A stretch of 64,000 nucleotides of DNA from NCBI GenBank assembly GCA_902384455.1, contig CABMCB010000018.1, forward strand, positions 19,008 through 83,007, in the 5' to 3' direction. The translations under genes were made by a program, and so were the position numbers. Shown here one piece after another: positions 16,361-29,547 of this stretch (position 1 is its first letter; each line of letters starts with the position of its first letter). Source of the DNA: an uncultured archaeon. GTDB taxonomy: Archaea; Altiarchaeota; Altiarchaeia; IMC4; SCGC-AAA252-I15. The notes under the pieces were generated by a model. The model was given only the letters and a program-made list of their open reading frames with translations. It was not told the DNA's origin and searched no databases.

Positions 16361-17067
16361 TCAGTTGGAACTACCGGTTTTACCTCTCCGACAACAACAC
16401 CCAACTTCTTCTCCTGATCGGAAAGAGTCTTCGGGTTGTTGGTGTTCTTTAGGGCGTCATACACGGCGAAAGCGAAGTTGATGCTAGTGCGGGTGTGGCC
16501 GGAAGTCTGAACGTACACGTCCTTGATTCCGGACAACGCAATAATCTTGCGCGCAATCTCACCCGAAACGATGCCGGTCCCCTTAGGCGCCGGCTTAAGA
16601 ATCACGGTGACGCTGCCCGCCTTACCTTCAACAGTAAAAGGAACGCTGTGGTGACCGCCGCACATGCACTCCCAGCTGCCGCACCCACGCTTGACTTCAA
16701 TGAGAGCAAGCTTAGCGCGCTCAATGGAACTGCGGATTGTAGGCCCAGCCTCCTTCCCCTTGGAAGTGCCCACACCCACGTATCCGTCACCGTTCCCTAT
16801 TGCCGTAACAATCCTGAACTTAAGCCTGCGCCCGCTGTCCGTAACACGCTGGACGCGGCCGACGTCAAGTATTTCCTCCGACGTTGTGGGAAGCAGCTTG
16901 TCTACGATTTCGACTTCCTTGATTGGTTGCTGGCTTCGTATTACGTCGTGGATGCTTGTTATCTGGCCTGTTCTGACTTGGAGGCCGAGTTTTGTGCGCG
17001 GCTTCCATATTACAGGCTCTTCTCCCGCCCCTTCGCCGGTGGCCCATGGATCTGTTTCGGAGTTCAT
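16357..17067 (-). CDS. rps5: Ribosomal protein uS5
   Basis: 236 residues. The double-stranded RNA-binding-like N domain contains GRRLKFRIVTAIGNGDGYVG and the C domain contains the conserved PKGTGIVSGEIARKIIALSGIKDV segment. An internal CGSWECMCGGHHS stretch is typical of archaeal and eukaryotic S5/S2 proteins. uS5 sits at the mRNA entry site and affects decoding accuracy. It overlaps the uL18 stop by four bases. Confidence 0.96.
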   Translation of the reverse strand: MNSETDPWATGEGAGEEPVIWKPRTKLGLQVRTGQITSIHDVIRSQQPIKEVEIVDKLLPTTSEEILDVGRVQRVTDSGRRLKFRIVTAIGNGDGYVGVGTSKGKEAGPTIRSSIERAKLALIEVKRGCGSWECMCGGHHSVPFTVEGKAGSVTVILKPAPKGTGIVSGEIARKIIALSGIKDVYVQTSGHTRTSINFAFAVYDALKNTNNPKTLSDQEKKLGVVVGEVKPVVPTE

Positions 17068-17594
17068 TCTGCTGATACTGATTTTTGAGTTAGGATTTTC
17101 TCCTTGATTTTAGCGACGTCTTCTGTTAAGTGCGTTTTCCTGTATGCGTCAATTATTTTCCCGCTTGTGCGGTCGTCGGACGGCAGCGCCTCCTTGTCGT
17201 GCGGGACGTTCAGTCCGCCTTCGACTGCGCCTTTTACCACAGCATACAGGCGGTTGCCTTTGATGCTTCGGCTTAAACCCAAGTCGATTATTGCTTCCTC
17301 CACTTGAGCGTTCTTGGCGCGAACCGCAATCAACAACCCCACAAGGTAAGCCGTAGGCGAGTTCACCAGCGCGTTGCTCCAACCCAACTTCCTTATGTCG
17401 TCTGAAGACGCCTGAGCGAGAACAACGTCTCCGGCCCTCTCGTAGTTGATTATTTGAGCGCGAATGTGGTGGCCTGTGCGCCTAATCACCAGCCGGGGCA
17501 TTCCTCCCTTGAGGGAATTAAGGCGGTGCTTGTAGTTAGTCCGCCCGCTCCTTGCCCGCCGGTAGCGCACCACGTAAGTAGGTCCAGTTGCCAT
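17064..17594 (-). CDS. rpl18: Ribosomal protein uL18
   Basis: 176 residues, the archaeal form of the 5S rRNA-binding protein L18/L5e. It starts MATGPTYVVRYRRARSGRTN, followed by YKHRLNSLKGGMPRLVIRRT, the conserved RNA-contacting region. The length suits archaea and is longer than bacterial L18. The order eL19, uL18, uS5 is the normal archaeal spc arrangement. Confidence 0.95.
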   Translation of the reverse strand: MATGPTYVVRYRRARSGRTNYKHRLNSLKGGMPRLVIRRTGHHIRAQIINYERAGDVVLAQASSDDIRKLGWSNALVNSPTAYLVGLLIAVRAKNAQVEEAIIDLGLSRSIKGNRLYAVVKGAVEGGLNVPHDKEALPSDDRTSGKIIDAYRKTHLTEDVAKIKEKILTQKSVSAE

Positions 17595-17599
17595 GTTAA

Positions 17600-18040
17600 T
17601 TACTCTTTAGTTCTAGCATGCTGCTCGCGCAAGTGGCGCCTGCTGTGGAACAGGTTCCCCTTAGCCTGCAAATACATGCTGCGATACGTATTAGCGTCAA
17701 TTTCCCCTTCAGCCTTCATCTTCCTCAACTCCTCCCTAAGAGCCCGAATCTTCTGCATCCACGCGGACTTAGGCTGCTTGCGCGCCTTCTGCGTCCCCGT
17801 CCTCTTAGCGCTGCCCTTATAACGACCAGACGCCTTCCGCCCAGCCCGCTCTCTAACGCGGCCGCGGCTGATGCTTCTGGCTGGCGCGGCGTATATTGAG
17901 CCGTCTTTGATGAGAGCTCTGACGTCGTCCCGCGTTATTGCCTCGGAGATTTCATCGAGCTTTTCAACGTCAAACCTAATGCGGTTGACTCCGGCCTTCA
18001 ATAACTCTGAAGCGAGACGTTTTTGGCTTGCGAGATTCAT
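17600..18040 (-). CDS. rpl19e: Ribosomal protein eL19
   Basis: 146 residues, an archaeal/eukaryotic-specific large-subunit protein. It opens MNLASQKRLASELLKAGVNR, then has the basic segment GRVRERAGRKASGRYKGSAK and a long C-terminal helix. It overlaps the eL32 stop by four bases and is followed by uL18 five bases later. Confidence 0.95.
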   Translation of the reverse strand: MNLASQKRLASELLKAGVNRIRFDVEKLDEISEAITRDDVRALIKDGSIYAAPARSISRGRVRERAGRKASGRYKGSAKRTGTQKARKQPKSAWMQKIRALREELRKMKAEGEIDANTYRSMYLQAKGNLFHSRRHLREQHARTKE

Positions 18041-18795
18041 ACTTCACCTCGTCTGGGATTTAAGACGACGATTTTCTTGGCGTTTGCCGCCTTGATTATT
18101 TCATTGCGTTTTTTGCGGCCGACACTTGCGGCTATGATTGCGCCGTCCTGTTTGGGCTTGAGTTTTGCCAGGTCTTCGGTGGTTTTCACGAGTATTGGGA
18201 CGTAGCCGGCAGGCGTAAGTCCCCGGAATTCTTCTGGCTTCTTGTAGCCGATGGAGGGCATCAGGGGTTTTCCGCGTTTTCCTTCAAGCTGCTTGCTGTC
18301 TATTCCGCGCGGAGTCCTCCATCTTTCCTTCAGCTGCGGCTTCTTCCACAACTCTGGCCCTATGAAGCGCGGCTTCTTCTTTTTGGCGAGATTGACTTCG
18401 GCGAATGTTTCTGCGTCTTTCCCTTCGAATTTGCGAGCGTGAACTTCGACTATTTTCTCTACGGGAGGCTTAAACGGAACCTTGACTTTCTTCTCCTTCT
18501 TTACCGGCTTCTTCTCCTTTGGCTCAGCCTCAGCTTCTGCGGCAACACCTTCGGAAGACTCTTCTTCAACAGACTCTTCTCCCGCTTTTACTGCTTTTTT
18601 CGCCTTCTTCTTTTCAGCGGGCTTCTTGGGCGCCGCCTTCTCCTCATGCTTGTGAACGTGCTCCTCCTTCTTTTCTTCTGCTGGCGCAGGCTCCGCAGGT
18701 TCGGCATGCTTGTGGGCTTCGGCTTTTGAGGCCTCCTTTTTGCCTTCGGTTTTTGCCGATCCCTTGTGGGCGTGCGATTCTTTTTCTTCTGCCAT
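18037..18795 (-). CDS. rpl32e: Ribosomal protein eL32 with long charged N-terminal extension
   Basis: 252 residues from ATG 18795. The eL32 core starts around residue 135 (KKKKPRFIGPELWKKP, then RWRTPRGIDSKQLEGKRG) and runs to the end. Before it is an unusual extension of about 105 residues made mostly of Lys, Glu, Ala and Pro with several His (for example HAHKGSAK and EEHVHKHEE). Ordinary archaeal eL32 has a much shorter N terminus. A frame to ATG 18837 exists but would run into the uL6 gene. The extension is probably disordered and may reach the ribosome surface. Confidence 0.9.
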   Translation of the reverse strand: MAEEKESHAHKGSAKTEGKKEASKAEAHKHAEPAEPAPAEEKKEEHVHKHEEKAAPKKPAEKKKAKKAVKAGEESVEEESSEGVAAEAEAEPKEKKPVKKEKKVKVPFKPPVEKIVEVHARKFEGKDAETFAEVNLAKKKKPRFIGPELWKKPQLKERWRTPRGIDSKQLEGKRGKPLMPSIGYKKPEEFRGLTPAGYVPILVKTTEDLAKLKPKQDGAIIAASVGRKKRNEIIKAANAKKIVVLNPRRGEV

Positions 18796-18808
18796 TATCT
18801 TTAAACCT

Positions 18809-19357
18809 TTATTTGACTGGCACTCCGTTGCGTTCAATCAGGTATATGCCGTCTTGGAATACCCGGTGGTCTCTGTCGAGGATGCGAGTCGCCTGCTCTA
18901 TGTTGGCGGCTGTTTGGCCGACTGATTCCCTGCCGTTTCCTGTGACTGTGAGTATCTGGCCTTTAACTTCTACTTTTGAGTCGCCGATTATTTTCGCTTT
19001 CCGCGGGTTGTGTTCGCCGAGGAAGTTTTCGATTACCAGCTCTTTCCCCTGCGTCTTGATTGTCATGGGGAAGTGGCTGTAGACGAGCTTGAGTTTGGAC
19101 GTGTAACCGTCCGTGACGCCGGTAATCAGGCTTTTGATGTGCGATGACACCGTTCCTGCCACAGCCCGCGTGTTCTTTTTGCTTGCCGCAGACTTGATTG
19201 TGATTTTACCGTCTTTTGACGCGAACTTAAGGCCGGTACCCATGAATGTGCGCGAGACCGTCCCCTTCGGCCCTTTCACCGAGACGGTGTCTCCCGTGAC
19301 TGTGACTTCAATGCCCTGCGGGATTTCCACTTCCATTGAAAGCGCGTTGGATGCCAT
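18809..19357 (-). CDS. rpl6: Ribosomal protein uL6
   Basis: 182 residues from ATG 19357. It shows the two-fold repeat of L6, starting MEVEIPQGIEVTVTGDTVSV, with VKGPKGTVSR, and later the RAVAGTVSSHIKSLITGVT stretch. A longer frame reaching 19492 would overlap uS8 and adds no homologous sequence, so the internal ATG five bases after the uS8 stop is chosen. Confidence 0.94.
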   Translation of the reverse strand: MASNALSMEVEIPQGIEVTVTGDTVSVKGPKGTVSRTFMGTGLKFASKDGKITIKSAASKKNTRAVAGTVSSHIKSLITGVTDGYTSKLKLVYSHFPMTIKTQGKELVIENFLGEHNPRKAKIIGDSKVEVKGQILTVTGNGRESVGQTAANIEQATRILDRDHRVFQDGIYLIERNGVPVK

Positions 19358-19362
19358 GTTGT

Positions 19363-19752
19363 TTAGTAGACGTATGCGAGCAGTTTTCCGCCCAAGTTTT
19401 TCTCGCTTGCTTCGCGGTGGCTCATCACGCCGTTGGACGTTGAGACGACGAGCGTACCCACAGCAAAACTTGGCAGGAAGCGTTTCTCCCATTTGGAAAA
19501 CTCGGCGGCCTTAACCGGGAAGCGTGGCCGGACTATGCCGCAGTCGTTAATCTTTTTGTTGAGGCGTATTTTGACGCCGCCGCCGTGGTTGTTTTCGTAT
19601 GGTTCGGCGGACTCCACGTATCCTTCCTGCGCGAACACACGGAGGATTTCCATAAGAAGCTTGCTTTTCGGCTCTACCGTGAGCTCAGAAGCCCCGATTC
19701 TCTCGTGGTTCTTTATGTCCGCGATGGCGTCGTTAATTATGTCGTGCCTCAT
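19363..19752 (-). CDS. rps8: Ribosomal protein uS8
   Basis: 129 residues. Typical archaeal S8 sequence: ADIKNHERIGASELTVEPKS, KLLMEILRVFAQEGYVES and the C-terminal GTLVVSTSNGVMSHREASEK. It binds the central domain of 16S rRNA. In most archaea it follows uS14; here the gene upstream is uS12, so the intervening part of the str and spc groups is missing from this locus. Confidence 0.95.
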   Translation of the reverse strand: MRHDIINDAIADIKNHERIGASELTVEPKSKLLMEILRVFAQEGYVESAEPYENNHGGGVKIRLNKKINDCGIVRPRFPVKAAEFSKWEKRFLPSFAVGTLVVSTSNGVMSHREASEKNLGGKLLAYVY

Positions 19753-19790
19753 TTTAATCGTAAATTGTTACGAGTAAGTATGAGGACCTG

Positions 19791-20219
19791 CTAGCGCTGA
19801 GGTTTCTCCTTCCTGTGGTGGACTAGCATATCCAAGCTTACGTCGTTGACTTTGATTACTTTGTATCGGACACCTGATAGGTCTCCCATACTGCGGCCTT
19901 TCCTGCCGCCGATTCCTTCTATGGTGACTTCATCGTGCTCTTCGATGAATGTGATGGCTTTGTCTCGGGGGGCGAATGCGGTGCATTGCCTGCCGTTTTT
20001 GATGAGCTGAACCCGCACACACTTGCGGATGGCTGAGTTGGGCTGCTTCGCTTCTATTCCGACCTTCTCAAGGACTATTCCTCTGCCTTGCGGGGCGCCT
20101 TCTAGGGGGTCGTGCTTTTCCTTCAGGTGCAGTATCCGGCGGCTGTAGTCCGCTTTTTTCCAGCGGAGCATGTGCCGGTCGTCCCTCAGTTTTTTAGCTG
20201 CGAATTCTCCGTTACCCAT
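19791..20219 (-). CDS. rps12: Ribosomal protein uS12
   Basis: 142 residues. It has the highly conserved [20 protein letters not shown] segment, containing the decoding-site PNS loop, and [19 protein letters not shown]. In archaea uS12 usually lies after nusA and before uS7 and elongation-factor genes; here it is followed by uS8 after 38 bases. Confidence 0.96.
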   Translation of the reverse strand: MGNGEFAAKKLRDDRHMLRWKKADYSRRILHLKEKHDPLEGAPQGRGIVLEKVGIEAKQPNSAIRKCVRVQLIKNGRQCTAFAPRDKAITFIEEHDEVTIEGIGGRKGRSMGDLSGVRYKVIKVNDVSLDMLVHHRKEKPQR

Positions 20220-20281
20220 TTTTTAGCGTGCAAAAGATAATGTTTTCAGCCTTTAAAAATAAAAGGCCGGTTGTTTTTCCG

Positions 20282-20704
20282 TCAGTACGCTGACGTGACG
20301 TTTAGTTTTATGTTGTGATGTCTTTCCGCCAGCTCCTTGATGACCTTGAGGCGTATGCCCCCCAACCCCATTATTCGGCCGCGGTCGTGCCTGCTTAGTT
20401 CGACGTTGAACGAACCGTCTGTTTCTTTTGTTATGCGGCGTACGCTTGCGGGTTTGAGTATGTTTCGCATGAATTTTTCCGGGTCGTCCGACGATTCGAA
20501 CACCCATACGGTCCGGTTGAGTTTGGAGCGGACTTTTTCTATTGCGGCTCCGCCTTTGCCGACCGCCAGCCCCAAGTCGCCTTCGCGCACAAGGAACGTG
20601 GTCGTATCCTCTTCTTGAAGGCAGTCTATTGCTTTGACGCCCGTGAGATGCTCAAAAGTCGACAGTAACGCTAAGGCATTAGGATCCAGCCTTATGCGGC
20701 CCAC
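20282..20704 (-). CDS. nusA: NusA-like KH-domain protein
   Basis: 140 residues with two KH domains and no other NusA parts. The loops are GKGGAAIEKVRSKLN and GLGGIRLKVIKELAERH. Archaeal NusA-like proteins consist only of these domains and sit between eL30 and uS12, as here. The start is GTG at 20704, immediately after the eL30 stop. Confidence 0.92.
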   Translation of the reverse strand: MGRIRLDPNALALLSTFEHLTGVKAIDCLQEEDTTTFLVREGDLGLAVGKGGAAIEKVRSKLNRTVWVFESSDDPEKFMRNILKPASVRRITKETDGSFNVELSRHDRGRIMGLGGIRLKVIKELAERHHNIKLNVTSAY

Positions 20705-21001
20705 CTACTCCACCTCAGCGAGGTTGAGTCCCCCTGCGTCCAGTACGGCAAGCGCCGACACTGGGTATGGGTTTACGGTCAACCCGCCGAGTTCGCGCGA
20801 TGACAGTTGGATGGTCTTTAGTGGGATGCCGGCTAGTCGGCTGTAGTAGGCAAGCGTGTCTTGAACTTCTGTTGGGCAGTTGTTGGATAGTACTACAAGC
20901 TTGGGTTCGCCTGTAAGAAGTGCTTCAGTTGTCTGCCTGGTTCCGTAGAGGATTTTTCCTGAGCGTACCAGATTCCCTAAGGCTTCTTTGAGTGTCTTCA
21001 T
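20705..21001 (-). CDS. rpl30e: Ribosomal protein eL30
   Basis: 98 residues of the L7Ae/L30e fold. It has GKILYGTRQTTEALLTGEPK and LVVLSNNCPTEVQDTLAYYS, diagnostic for eL30. Its place between rpoA'' and nusA is standard in archaea. The stop codon touches the nusA start. Confidence 0.94.
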   Translation of the reverse strand: MKTLKEALGNLVRSGKILYGTRQTTEALLTGEPKLVVLSNNCPTEVQDTLAYYSRLAGIPLKTIQLSSRELGGLTVNPYPVSALAVLDAGGLNLAEVE

Positions 21002-21004
21002 TTT

Positions 21005-24576
<3,572 letters not shown>

Positions 24577-24586
24577 TTTTTTGGCC

Positions 24587-26392
24587 TCATGCTTTGTCTG
24601 TTAGGTTCAGTTGCGGGTAAATACACATTCCCATTAGCTCGTTTATGAGCAGCTTAAACGCGTACGCGACTTCCACTGGATACGTCGGAATGTCGCCGCA
24701 CTGCGGGCAGTAAATGCGTTTGTTCACGTAATCAACCTCCGCTACTAGGCCGCATTCGCTGCAAATGTGGATTATGACTTTGTCGGACTCGTCCAAGAGG
24801 CGGTCCTTAAGCATCATGCTTGCGCCGTGCCCGATTAAACAGTCTCGCTCCATCTCTCCGAAACGCAAACCACCCTCGCGGGCTCGCCCCTCGGTCGGCT
24901 GACGCGTAAGCATCTGAACCGGACCGCGGCTTCTGGCGTGCATCTTGTTTGCGACCATGTGGTGGAGCTTCTGGTAGTATATGACGCCGATGAATATGTC
25001 GGCCTCTATTTTCTGGCCGGTTTCGCCGTCGTAGAACGCTTCTTTTCCATTGTGCCTGAAGCCGTGCTTCTCAAGGTCTTCCCTCAGGTCGTCTTCGCGT
25101 TCCCCCTTGAATATGGTGCTGTTGATGAAACGCCCCTCCATGCTGCCGACCTTGCCGCCTATCATCTCTAGGACGTGGCCGACCGTCATACGAGACGGGA
25201 TTGCGTGCGGGTTTATTATGAGGTCTGGGACTGTGCCGTCCTTGGTGAAAGGCATGTCTTCATGCGACACTATGAGGCCGACGACTCCTTTTTGCCCGTG
25301 GCGGCTGGCGAATTTGTCTCCCAATTCGGGAACTCGCAGGCTTCTGACTCGGACTTTAGCTAGCTTGTTTTTCTCCAACGTCTCAGTTAGCACGACGCAG
25401 TCCACAACTCCGGATTCCATGTGGCGGACTGTGGTGGACGTTTCACGGCGCATCTCCTCGATGAGGCCGTAAGGTCCGATTTCCTCTAGGAAGCGCGGGG
25501 GGCTTGTCTTCCCGATTAGGACTCCTCCGCTTCCGACGTAAACTTCGGGCAACGTCAGGCCGTCAGGCTCCAAGTTGCCGTATGTCTCCTCGCCTTGAAC
25601 GCCTTCAACGTTTTCGGTGGGAACCTCAAACTTGTCTTTCTGGCCGCTTGGGTACCCGCGCTCTTCGCTCGTGTACGTGCGATAGAATGTGCTGCGACCT
25701 AGGCCGCGCTCTATTGAGCTTTTGTTGAGTATGATGGCGTCCTCCATGTTGTAGCCTTTGTAGCTCATGACCGCCACGACGAAGTTCTGGCCTGCTGGGC
25801 GGTTGTTGTAGTCGAGTACGTCTGTAACGTCGGTCTTGACTAGGGGAGACTGCGGGTAGTGGAGAACGTTTGCCCGGCTGTCGAAGCGCTGGAAGAAGTT
25901 GGACGAATAGAGCCCTAACGTCTGCTTGGACATGGCTGCCGCCATTGTGACTCTGGGGCTGCTGTTGTATTCAGGGTAGGGGGCGAATCCGCTGCTTACT
26001 CCGAGTATGACGCTGGGAGTCACTTCCAGGTGAGTGTGCTCTTCCGTGAGTTTGTCCAAGTAGAGGGATACGTAAGCGTTTTCCTCTTCTTCGGCGTCCA
26101 AGTACTCTATGATTCCCTGCTTGATCAGGTCTTCCCAGAGTATTTTCCCGCTCCTAAGCTCCTTAACCTGTTGCTCAGACAAGAGGGGCTTGCCGTCTTT
26201 GACTACTATGAGGGGGCGAAGCACCCGACCTTTGTCGGTATAAATCTGGACTTCGTTGTTTTCCTCCGAGTAGGTGATTGCAACAGAGTAGTTTATTTCT
26301 CCGCGGCGGCGGAAGTCGCGCAGACGCCCAACCAGCTTCTGAGGCTGACTGTGCTCGCCAATTAATCGGCCGTTAAGGTATACGCCAGTCAT
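24587..26392 (-). CDS. rpoB1: DNA-directed RNA polymerase subunit B'
   Basis: 601 residues, the C-terminal part of the second-largest subunit, encoded separately from B''. Landmarks are [34 protein letters not shown], and a C-terminal zinc site CSECG with CPQCGD. The split of B is found in many euryarchaeal lineages and some DPANN genomes, so it helps place the organism. It is five bases downstream of rpoB2. Confidence 0.96.
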   Translation of the reverse strand: MTGVYLNGRLIGEHSQPQKLVGRLRDFRRRGEINYSVAITYSEENNEVQIYTDKGRVLRPLIVVKDGKPLLSEQQVKELRSGKILWEDLIKQGIIEYLDAEEEENAYVSLYLDKLTEEHTHLEVTPSVILGVSSGFAPYPEYNSSPRVTMAAAMSKQTLGLYSSNFFQRFDSRANVLHYPQSPLVKTDVTDVLDYNNRPAGQNFVVAVMSYKGYNMEDAIILNKSSIERGLGRSTFYRTYTSEERGYPSGQKDKFEVPTENVEGVQGEETYGNLEPDGLTLPEVYVGSGGVLIGKTSPPRFLEEIGPYGLIEEMRRETSTTVRHMESGVVDCVVLTETLEKNKLAKVRVRSLRVPELGDKFASRHGQKGVVGLIVSHEDMPFTKDGTVPDLIINPHAIPSRMTVGHVLEMIGGKVGSMEGRFINSTIFKGEREDDLREDLEKHGFRHNGKEAFYDGETGQKIEADIFIGVIYYQKLHHMVANKMHARSRGPVQMLTRQPTEGRAREGGLRFGEMERDCLIGHGASMMLKDRLLDESDKVIIHICSECGLVAEVDYVNKRIYCPQCGDIPTYPVEVAYAFKLLINELMGMCIYPQLNLTDKA

Positions 26393-26397
26393 TTTAG

Positions 26398-27831
26398 TTA
26401 TACGCCAAATTCGTGAAGGTATTTCTCGACGGCTTTCTCGTCGATTTCAGGTGAAATGACAGAGCCCACTGCTAGGTTCTTTACGAGCCCGCAGTTCTGC
26501 CCTTCAGGAGTCTCGTTGGGGCATATGCGCCCCCACTGCGTCGCGTGAAGGTCTCGAGCTTCGAAGTGCGGGTGACTCCGTGACAGGAGACTTGATACGC
26601 GGCGGCGGTGGGCAATTGACGCCAGGTGGTTGGTTCTGTCCAATACTTGGCTTACCCCGCTTCTTCCGCCGGTCCAGTTTCCTGTCGCAAGAGCGTAGTT
26701 GATTGACTCAGTCAGGTTGTTTGAGCGGACAGCAGTCTTGATGTTGACTTGCCTGTGCCGAGCATGCTGCTTCTCCAGCTGGTACTTGATGTCGCGGCTG
26801 ATTTTGTTGAAACTGACTCTGAACAACTCCTGCATGAGGTCTCCGGCAAGGCGCAACCGCTTGTTGCTGTAATGGTCCTTGTCGTCCGGCTCCCTCTTAT
26901 CCAAATCAAGGTCTATGACCTTCTGCGCCATAATGGCAAGATACCTCGCCTTGGCCTTCCGGTCATCCTCGGTGTTGCCTATGTGCGGGAGAAGGAAATT
27001 GTTTATGACCTGGTTGGCTCGAGTCGCCTGATACTGCTTGGCGTGGCCTGCGCCGGCCCGCTTACCCAAGTAATCGAATGCTTCCGCGCCCTCCATGTCC
27101 TTTAGTTCAAGGTTGAGTGTGACTTCGAGCTTGGCGTCGTCGTCGAACTGGTCGAGTATCTCGTCGGTGGTCATCCCCAACGCCTTCATTAGTATTGTGA
27201 GGTTGATTCTGTTGGGTATGCCGGGGAAAGTGACAAACAAGCTTCCGCTTCCTGCGGTCTCCCTTTTTTCCACCGTCACGCGGCTTCTGAAGCCCTGCCT
27301 AACTGAAAAGACCTTTGCCACAACAACGTCTTTCCCGGCTATAGTCTCCTTTGTGGTGACTATTCTGTTGGGAGCAAGGTCCTCGACGATAATGAGGCTT
27401 CTCTCGGTCCCGTTTATTATGAAGTATCCGCCCAAATCCTCAGGGTCTTCGCCGGATTCGATCAACTCCTGACGAGACAACCCATGAAGCATGCAGATGT
27501 TGGAGTCCAACATTACCGGCAGATAACCCACCTCCACCTCAACGGACTCGCCATTCTGCTTGAACTCCAAAAGAATTGGAGCGCTATAAGTAAGGTTTCT
27601 AAGACGGCACTCAAAAGGCGACCGGGGAACAGGCCCCTCACCGGACTCGTTCACACGGGGACTCCCCACGCGAATCTTGCCCAACTCAAGAGCATAATCA
27701 GGAATATCAATCTCCAACGCGCCTTTCTCGTCAATGACCTCCTGAAGGCCGCGTTCTATAAGCCAGTTGTAGCTGTCCAGTTGAAAGCGAGTCAAATCCT
27801 CGCGTTTAACGAAATCTTGTATGCTAAGCAC
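26398..27831 (-). CDS. rpoB2: DNA-directed RNA polymerase subunit B''
   Basis: 477 residues, the N-terminal part of the second-largest subunit. It begins with [20 protein letters not shown] and includes [31 protein letters not shown] and, near the end, [20 protein letters not shown], which precedes the break to B'. The start is GTG at 27831, 11 bases after rpoH. Confidence 0.95.
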   Translation of the reverse strand: MLSIQDFVKREDLTRFQLDSYNWLIERGLQEVIDEKGALEIDIPDYALELGKIRVGSPRVNESGEGPVPRSPFECRLRNLTYSAPILLEFKQNGESVEVEVGYLPVMLDSNICMLHGLSRQELIESGEDPEDLGGYFIINGTERSLIIVEDLAPNRIVTTKETIAGKDVVVAKVFSVRQGFRSRVTVEKRETAGSGSLFVTFPGIPNRINLTILMKALGMTTDEILDQFDDDAKLEVTLNLELKDMEGAEAFDYLGKRAGAGHAKQYQATRANQVINNFLLPHIGNTEDDRKAKARYLAIMAQKVIDLDLDKREPDDKDHYSNKRLRLAGDLMQELFRVSFNKISRDIKYQLEKQHARHRQVNIKTAVRSNNLTESINYALATGNWTGGRSGVSQVLDRTNHLASIAHRRRVSSLLSRSHPHFEARDLHATQWGRICPNETPEGQNCGLVKNLAVGSVISPEIDEKAVEKYLHEFGV

Positions 27832-27842
27832 TTTTTTACCCC

Positions 27843-28061
27843 TTACAATACTACACGATAGTAGAAGCTTTTGCCGACACCCTGAGTGTTGCGGGAAATG
27901 CGAATCAAATCCCCGGACTTAGGTTCAAGGGCGGCTACCGCCGGATCAGTCTTCCTTATTTTAGGAAATTCCTCCGGGGAAGCCGAATACTTATCAAAAA
28001 CCTTTTTGGCTTCTTCAGGAGACAAAATTTCATGTTTCGGCACCAGTACGTTATCAATCAA
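27843..28061 (-). CDS. rpoH: DNA-directed RNA polymerase subunit H
   Basis: 72 residues, counterpart of the C-terminal domain of eukaryotic Rpb5. It has LVPKHEILSPEEAKKVFDKY, the DPAV segment and GDLIRISR, all typical. The start appears to be TTG at 28061: the nearby ATG (28068) is in another frame and stops at once, and a run of six G lies about eight bases before the TTG. This is the first gene of the polymerase-ribosomal cluster. Confidence 0.92.
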   Translation of the reverse strand: MIDNVLVPKHEILSPEEAKKVFDKYSASPEEFPKIRKTDPAVAALEPKSGDLIRISRNTQGVGKSFYYRVVL

Positions 28062-28101
28062 ATTGCATACCCCCCGCTAAGAGAAACAAAGTAAGCCAAT
28101 T

Positions 28102-28124
28102 ATTAGTCTTGACTAATATATAAA
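28102..28124 (-). promoter_or_regulatory. Promoter of the RNA polymerase cluster with adjacent perfect palindrome
   Basis: On the minus strand a TATA box TTTATATA occupies 28124-28117. It is followed directly by the perfect inverted repeat ATTAGTC-TT-GACTAAT (28102-28117). With normal archaeal spacing transcription would begin near 28094, so the palindrome lies between the TATA box and the start site. A dimeric protein bound there would be expected to hinder polymerase recruitment. The start codon is about 33 bases further on. Confidence 0.6.
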
Positions 28125-28248
28125 TGTATTTATTTTAGCAATCTCACGCAAATCGTACCCCGCGCGCCCTCAGCCAGTCGATTAAGACCAAATTATCCTT
28201 AAAGGAGCTTATTTTATCACGCACCCCCATATAAAAGGCGTTAACTCA

Positions 28249-29547
28249 ATGACGACCATAATACTCGGCGGAGGACTCGCCGGCCTCTCTCTCGCACACT
28301 TCCTAAAAGACGATTCGATAGTGTTGGAGAAAGAGGAGCAGACAGGCGGCTTATGCAGGAGCTTCCAGCTGAACGGCGTGTCCTACGATGTCGGTCCGCA
28401 CATTATGTTCTCAAGAAACCACGTGGTTCTTGATGAAATGGTTTCTCTGGTTGAGACAAGCAGAATAAAGAGGTCCAACAAGATTTTTCATAAAGGCCGT
28501 TTGGTGAAGTATCCTTTTGAGAACGATTTGGCTGCGCTTGAGCCGGCGGAGCGCGATTATTGCCTTAAGGAGTTTTTGAGCAACCCTTATGAGGGTTATG
28601 GCGCTGGGAACATGCTCCATTTTTTCCTTAAGACGTTTGGCGAGGGGATTACGAAGCTGTATCTTCAGCCGTATAACGAGAAGATTTGGAAGTTCGACCC
28701 CGCTTTCATGGACACCCAGATGGTTGAGCGCATCCCCAAGCCGCCTAAGGAGGACATCATAAAGTCCGCGCAGGGTGTGGAGACTGAGGGCTACGTTCAT
28801 CAGCTTTACTTTCATTATCCGAAAAAGGGGGGGATACAATGCCTCGTTGATGCGTACAGGAATCTCGCTTCTAAGAAGGCGAAGATAGTCAGTTCCGTGA
28901 ATATTCGCAAGATAGGGAAGGATAAGGGCGGTTGGATTGTTGAGACGGACAAGGGACGTTTCAGCGGGAAAACACTAATCAACTGCATGCCGCTGCACGA
29001 ACTATTCCAGTACATTGAAGCGCCCGACGAGATAAGGAACACCCTTAATGAACTGAAATACAACTCCCTCTACACGATAACTGTGCAATCCAAGAAAGAC
29101 AACGCCGGCGACAACTTCGCGCTCAACTTCGCAGACAAAAACGTCGTATTCCACAGGATTTCAAAGCTGAATTTCCTCGGGAAAAACTACTGCCTGCCAA
29201 AAGGCGGCTCCACAATAATTGCGGAAATAACATACCGACCCGAAAGCTACCTGGCAGGATTCACCGACGAGGAAATTAAGCAGAAGGTGCTGGACGACCT
29301 TGAGGCCTTGAAGTTGGTGAAGAAAACGGACGTCACTGCGGTAGAGCTTAGGAAGTTCAAGTACGCATACGTTATATACGATTTAAGCCACAGGAAAAAC
29401 GCTGCCAAAGTACTGCAATACCTAAAGGGTATTGGCATACGGTGCTGCGGCAGATTTGCCGAATTCGAGTATCTTAACATGGACCAGACGATAGAGCACA
29501 GCCATAATTTGGCCGACGAATTCAACGGGGTGTCTCATGGCGGATAA
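28249..29547 (+). CDS. FAD-dependent oxidoreductase, UDP-galactopyranose mutase/amine oxidase-like
   Basis: 432 residues. The N-terminal dinucleotide-binding loop is GGGLAGLSLAHFL, with the acidic strand end LEKEEQTGGLCRSF, as in protoporphyrinogen-oxidase and mutase-like flavoproteins. A later PYNEKIWKFDPAFMDTQMVERIPKP region resembles proteins found in glycan clusters. I infer a sugar- or lipid-linked redox or mutase role, since a glycosyltransferase overlaps its end by 11 bases and heptose genes follow. The exact reaction cannot be told from sequence. A TATA-like run near 28210-28218 could drive the cluster. Confidence 0.75.
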   Translation: MTTIILGGGLAGLSLAHFLKDDSIVLEKEEQTGGLCRSFQLNGVSYDVGPHIMFSRNHVVLDEMVSLVETSRIKRSNKIFHKGRLVKYPFENDLAALEPAERDYCLKEFLSNPYEGYGAGNMLHFFLKTFGEGITKLYLQPYNEKIWKFDPAFMDTQMVERIPKPPKEDIIKSAQGVETEGYVHQLYFHYPKKGGIQCLVDAYRNLASKKAKIVSSVNIRKIGKDKGGWIVETDKGRFSGKTLINCMPLHELFQYIEAPDEIRNTLNELKYNSLYTITVQSKKDNAGDNFALNFADKNVVFHRISKLNFLGKNYCLPKGGSTIIAEITYRPESYLAGFTDEEIKQKVLDDLEALKLVKKTDVTAVELRKFKYAYVIYDLSHRKNAAKVLQYLKGIGIRCCGRFAEFEYLNMDQTIEHSHNLADEFNGVSHGG

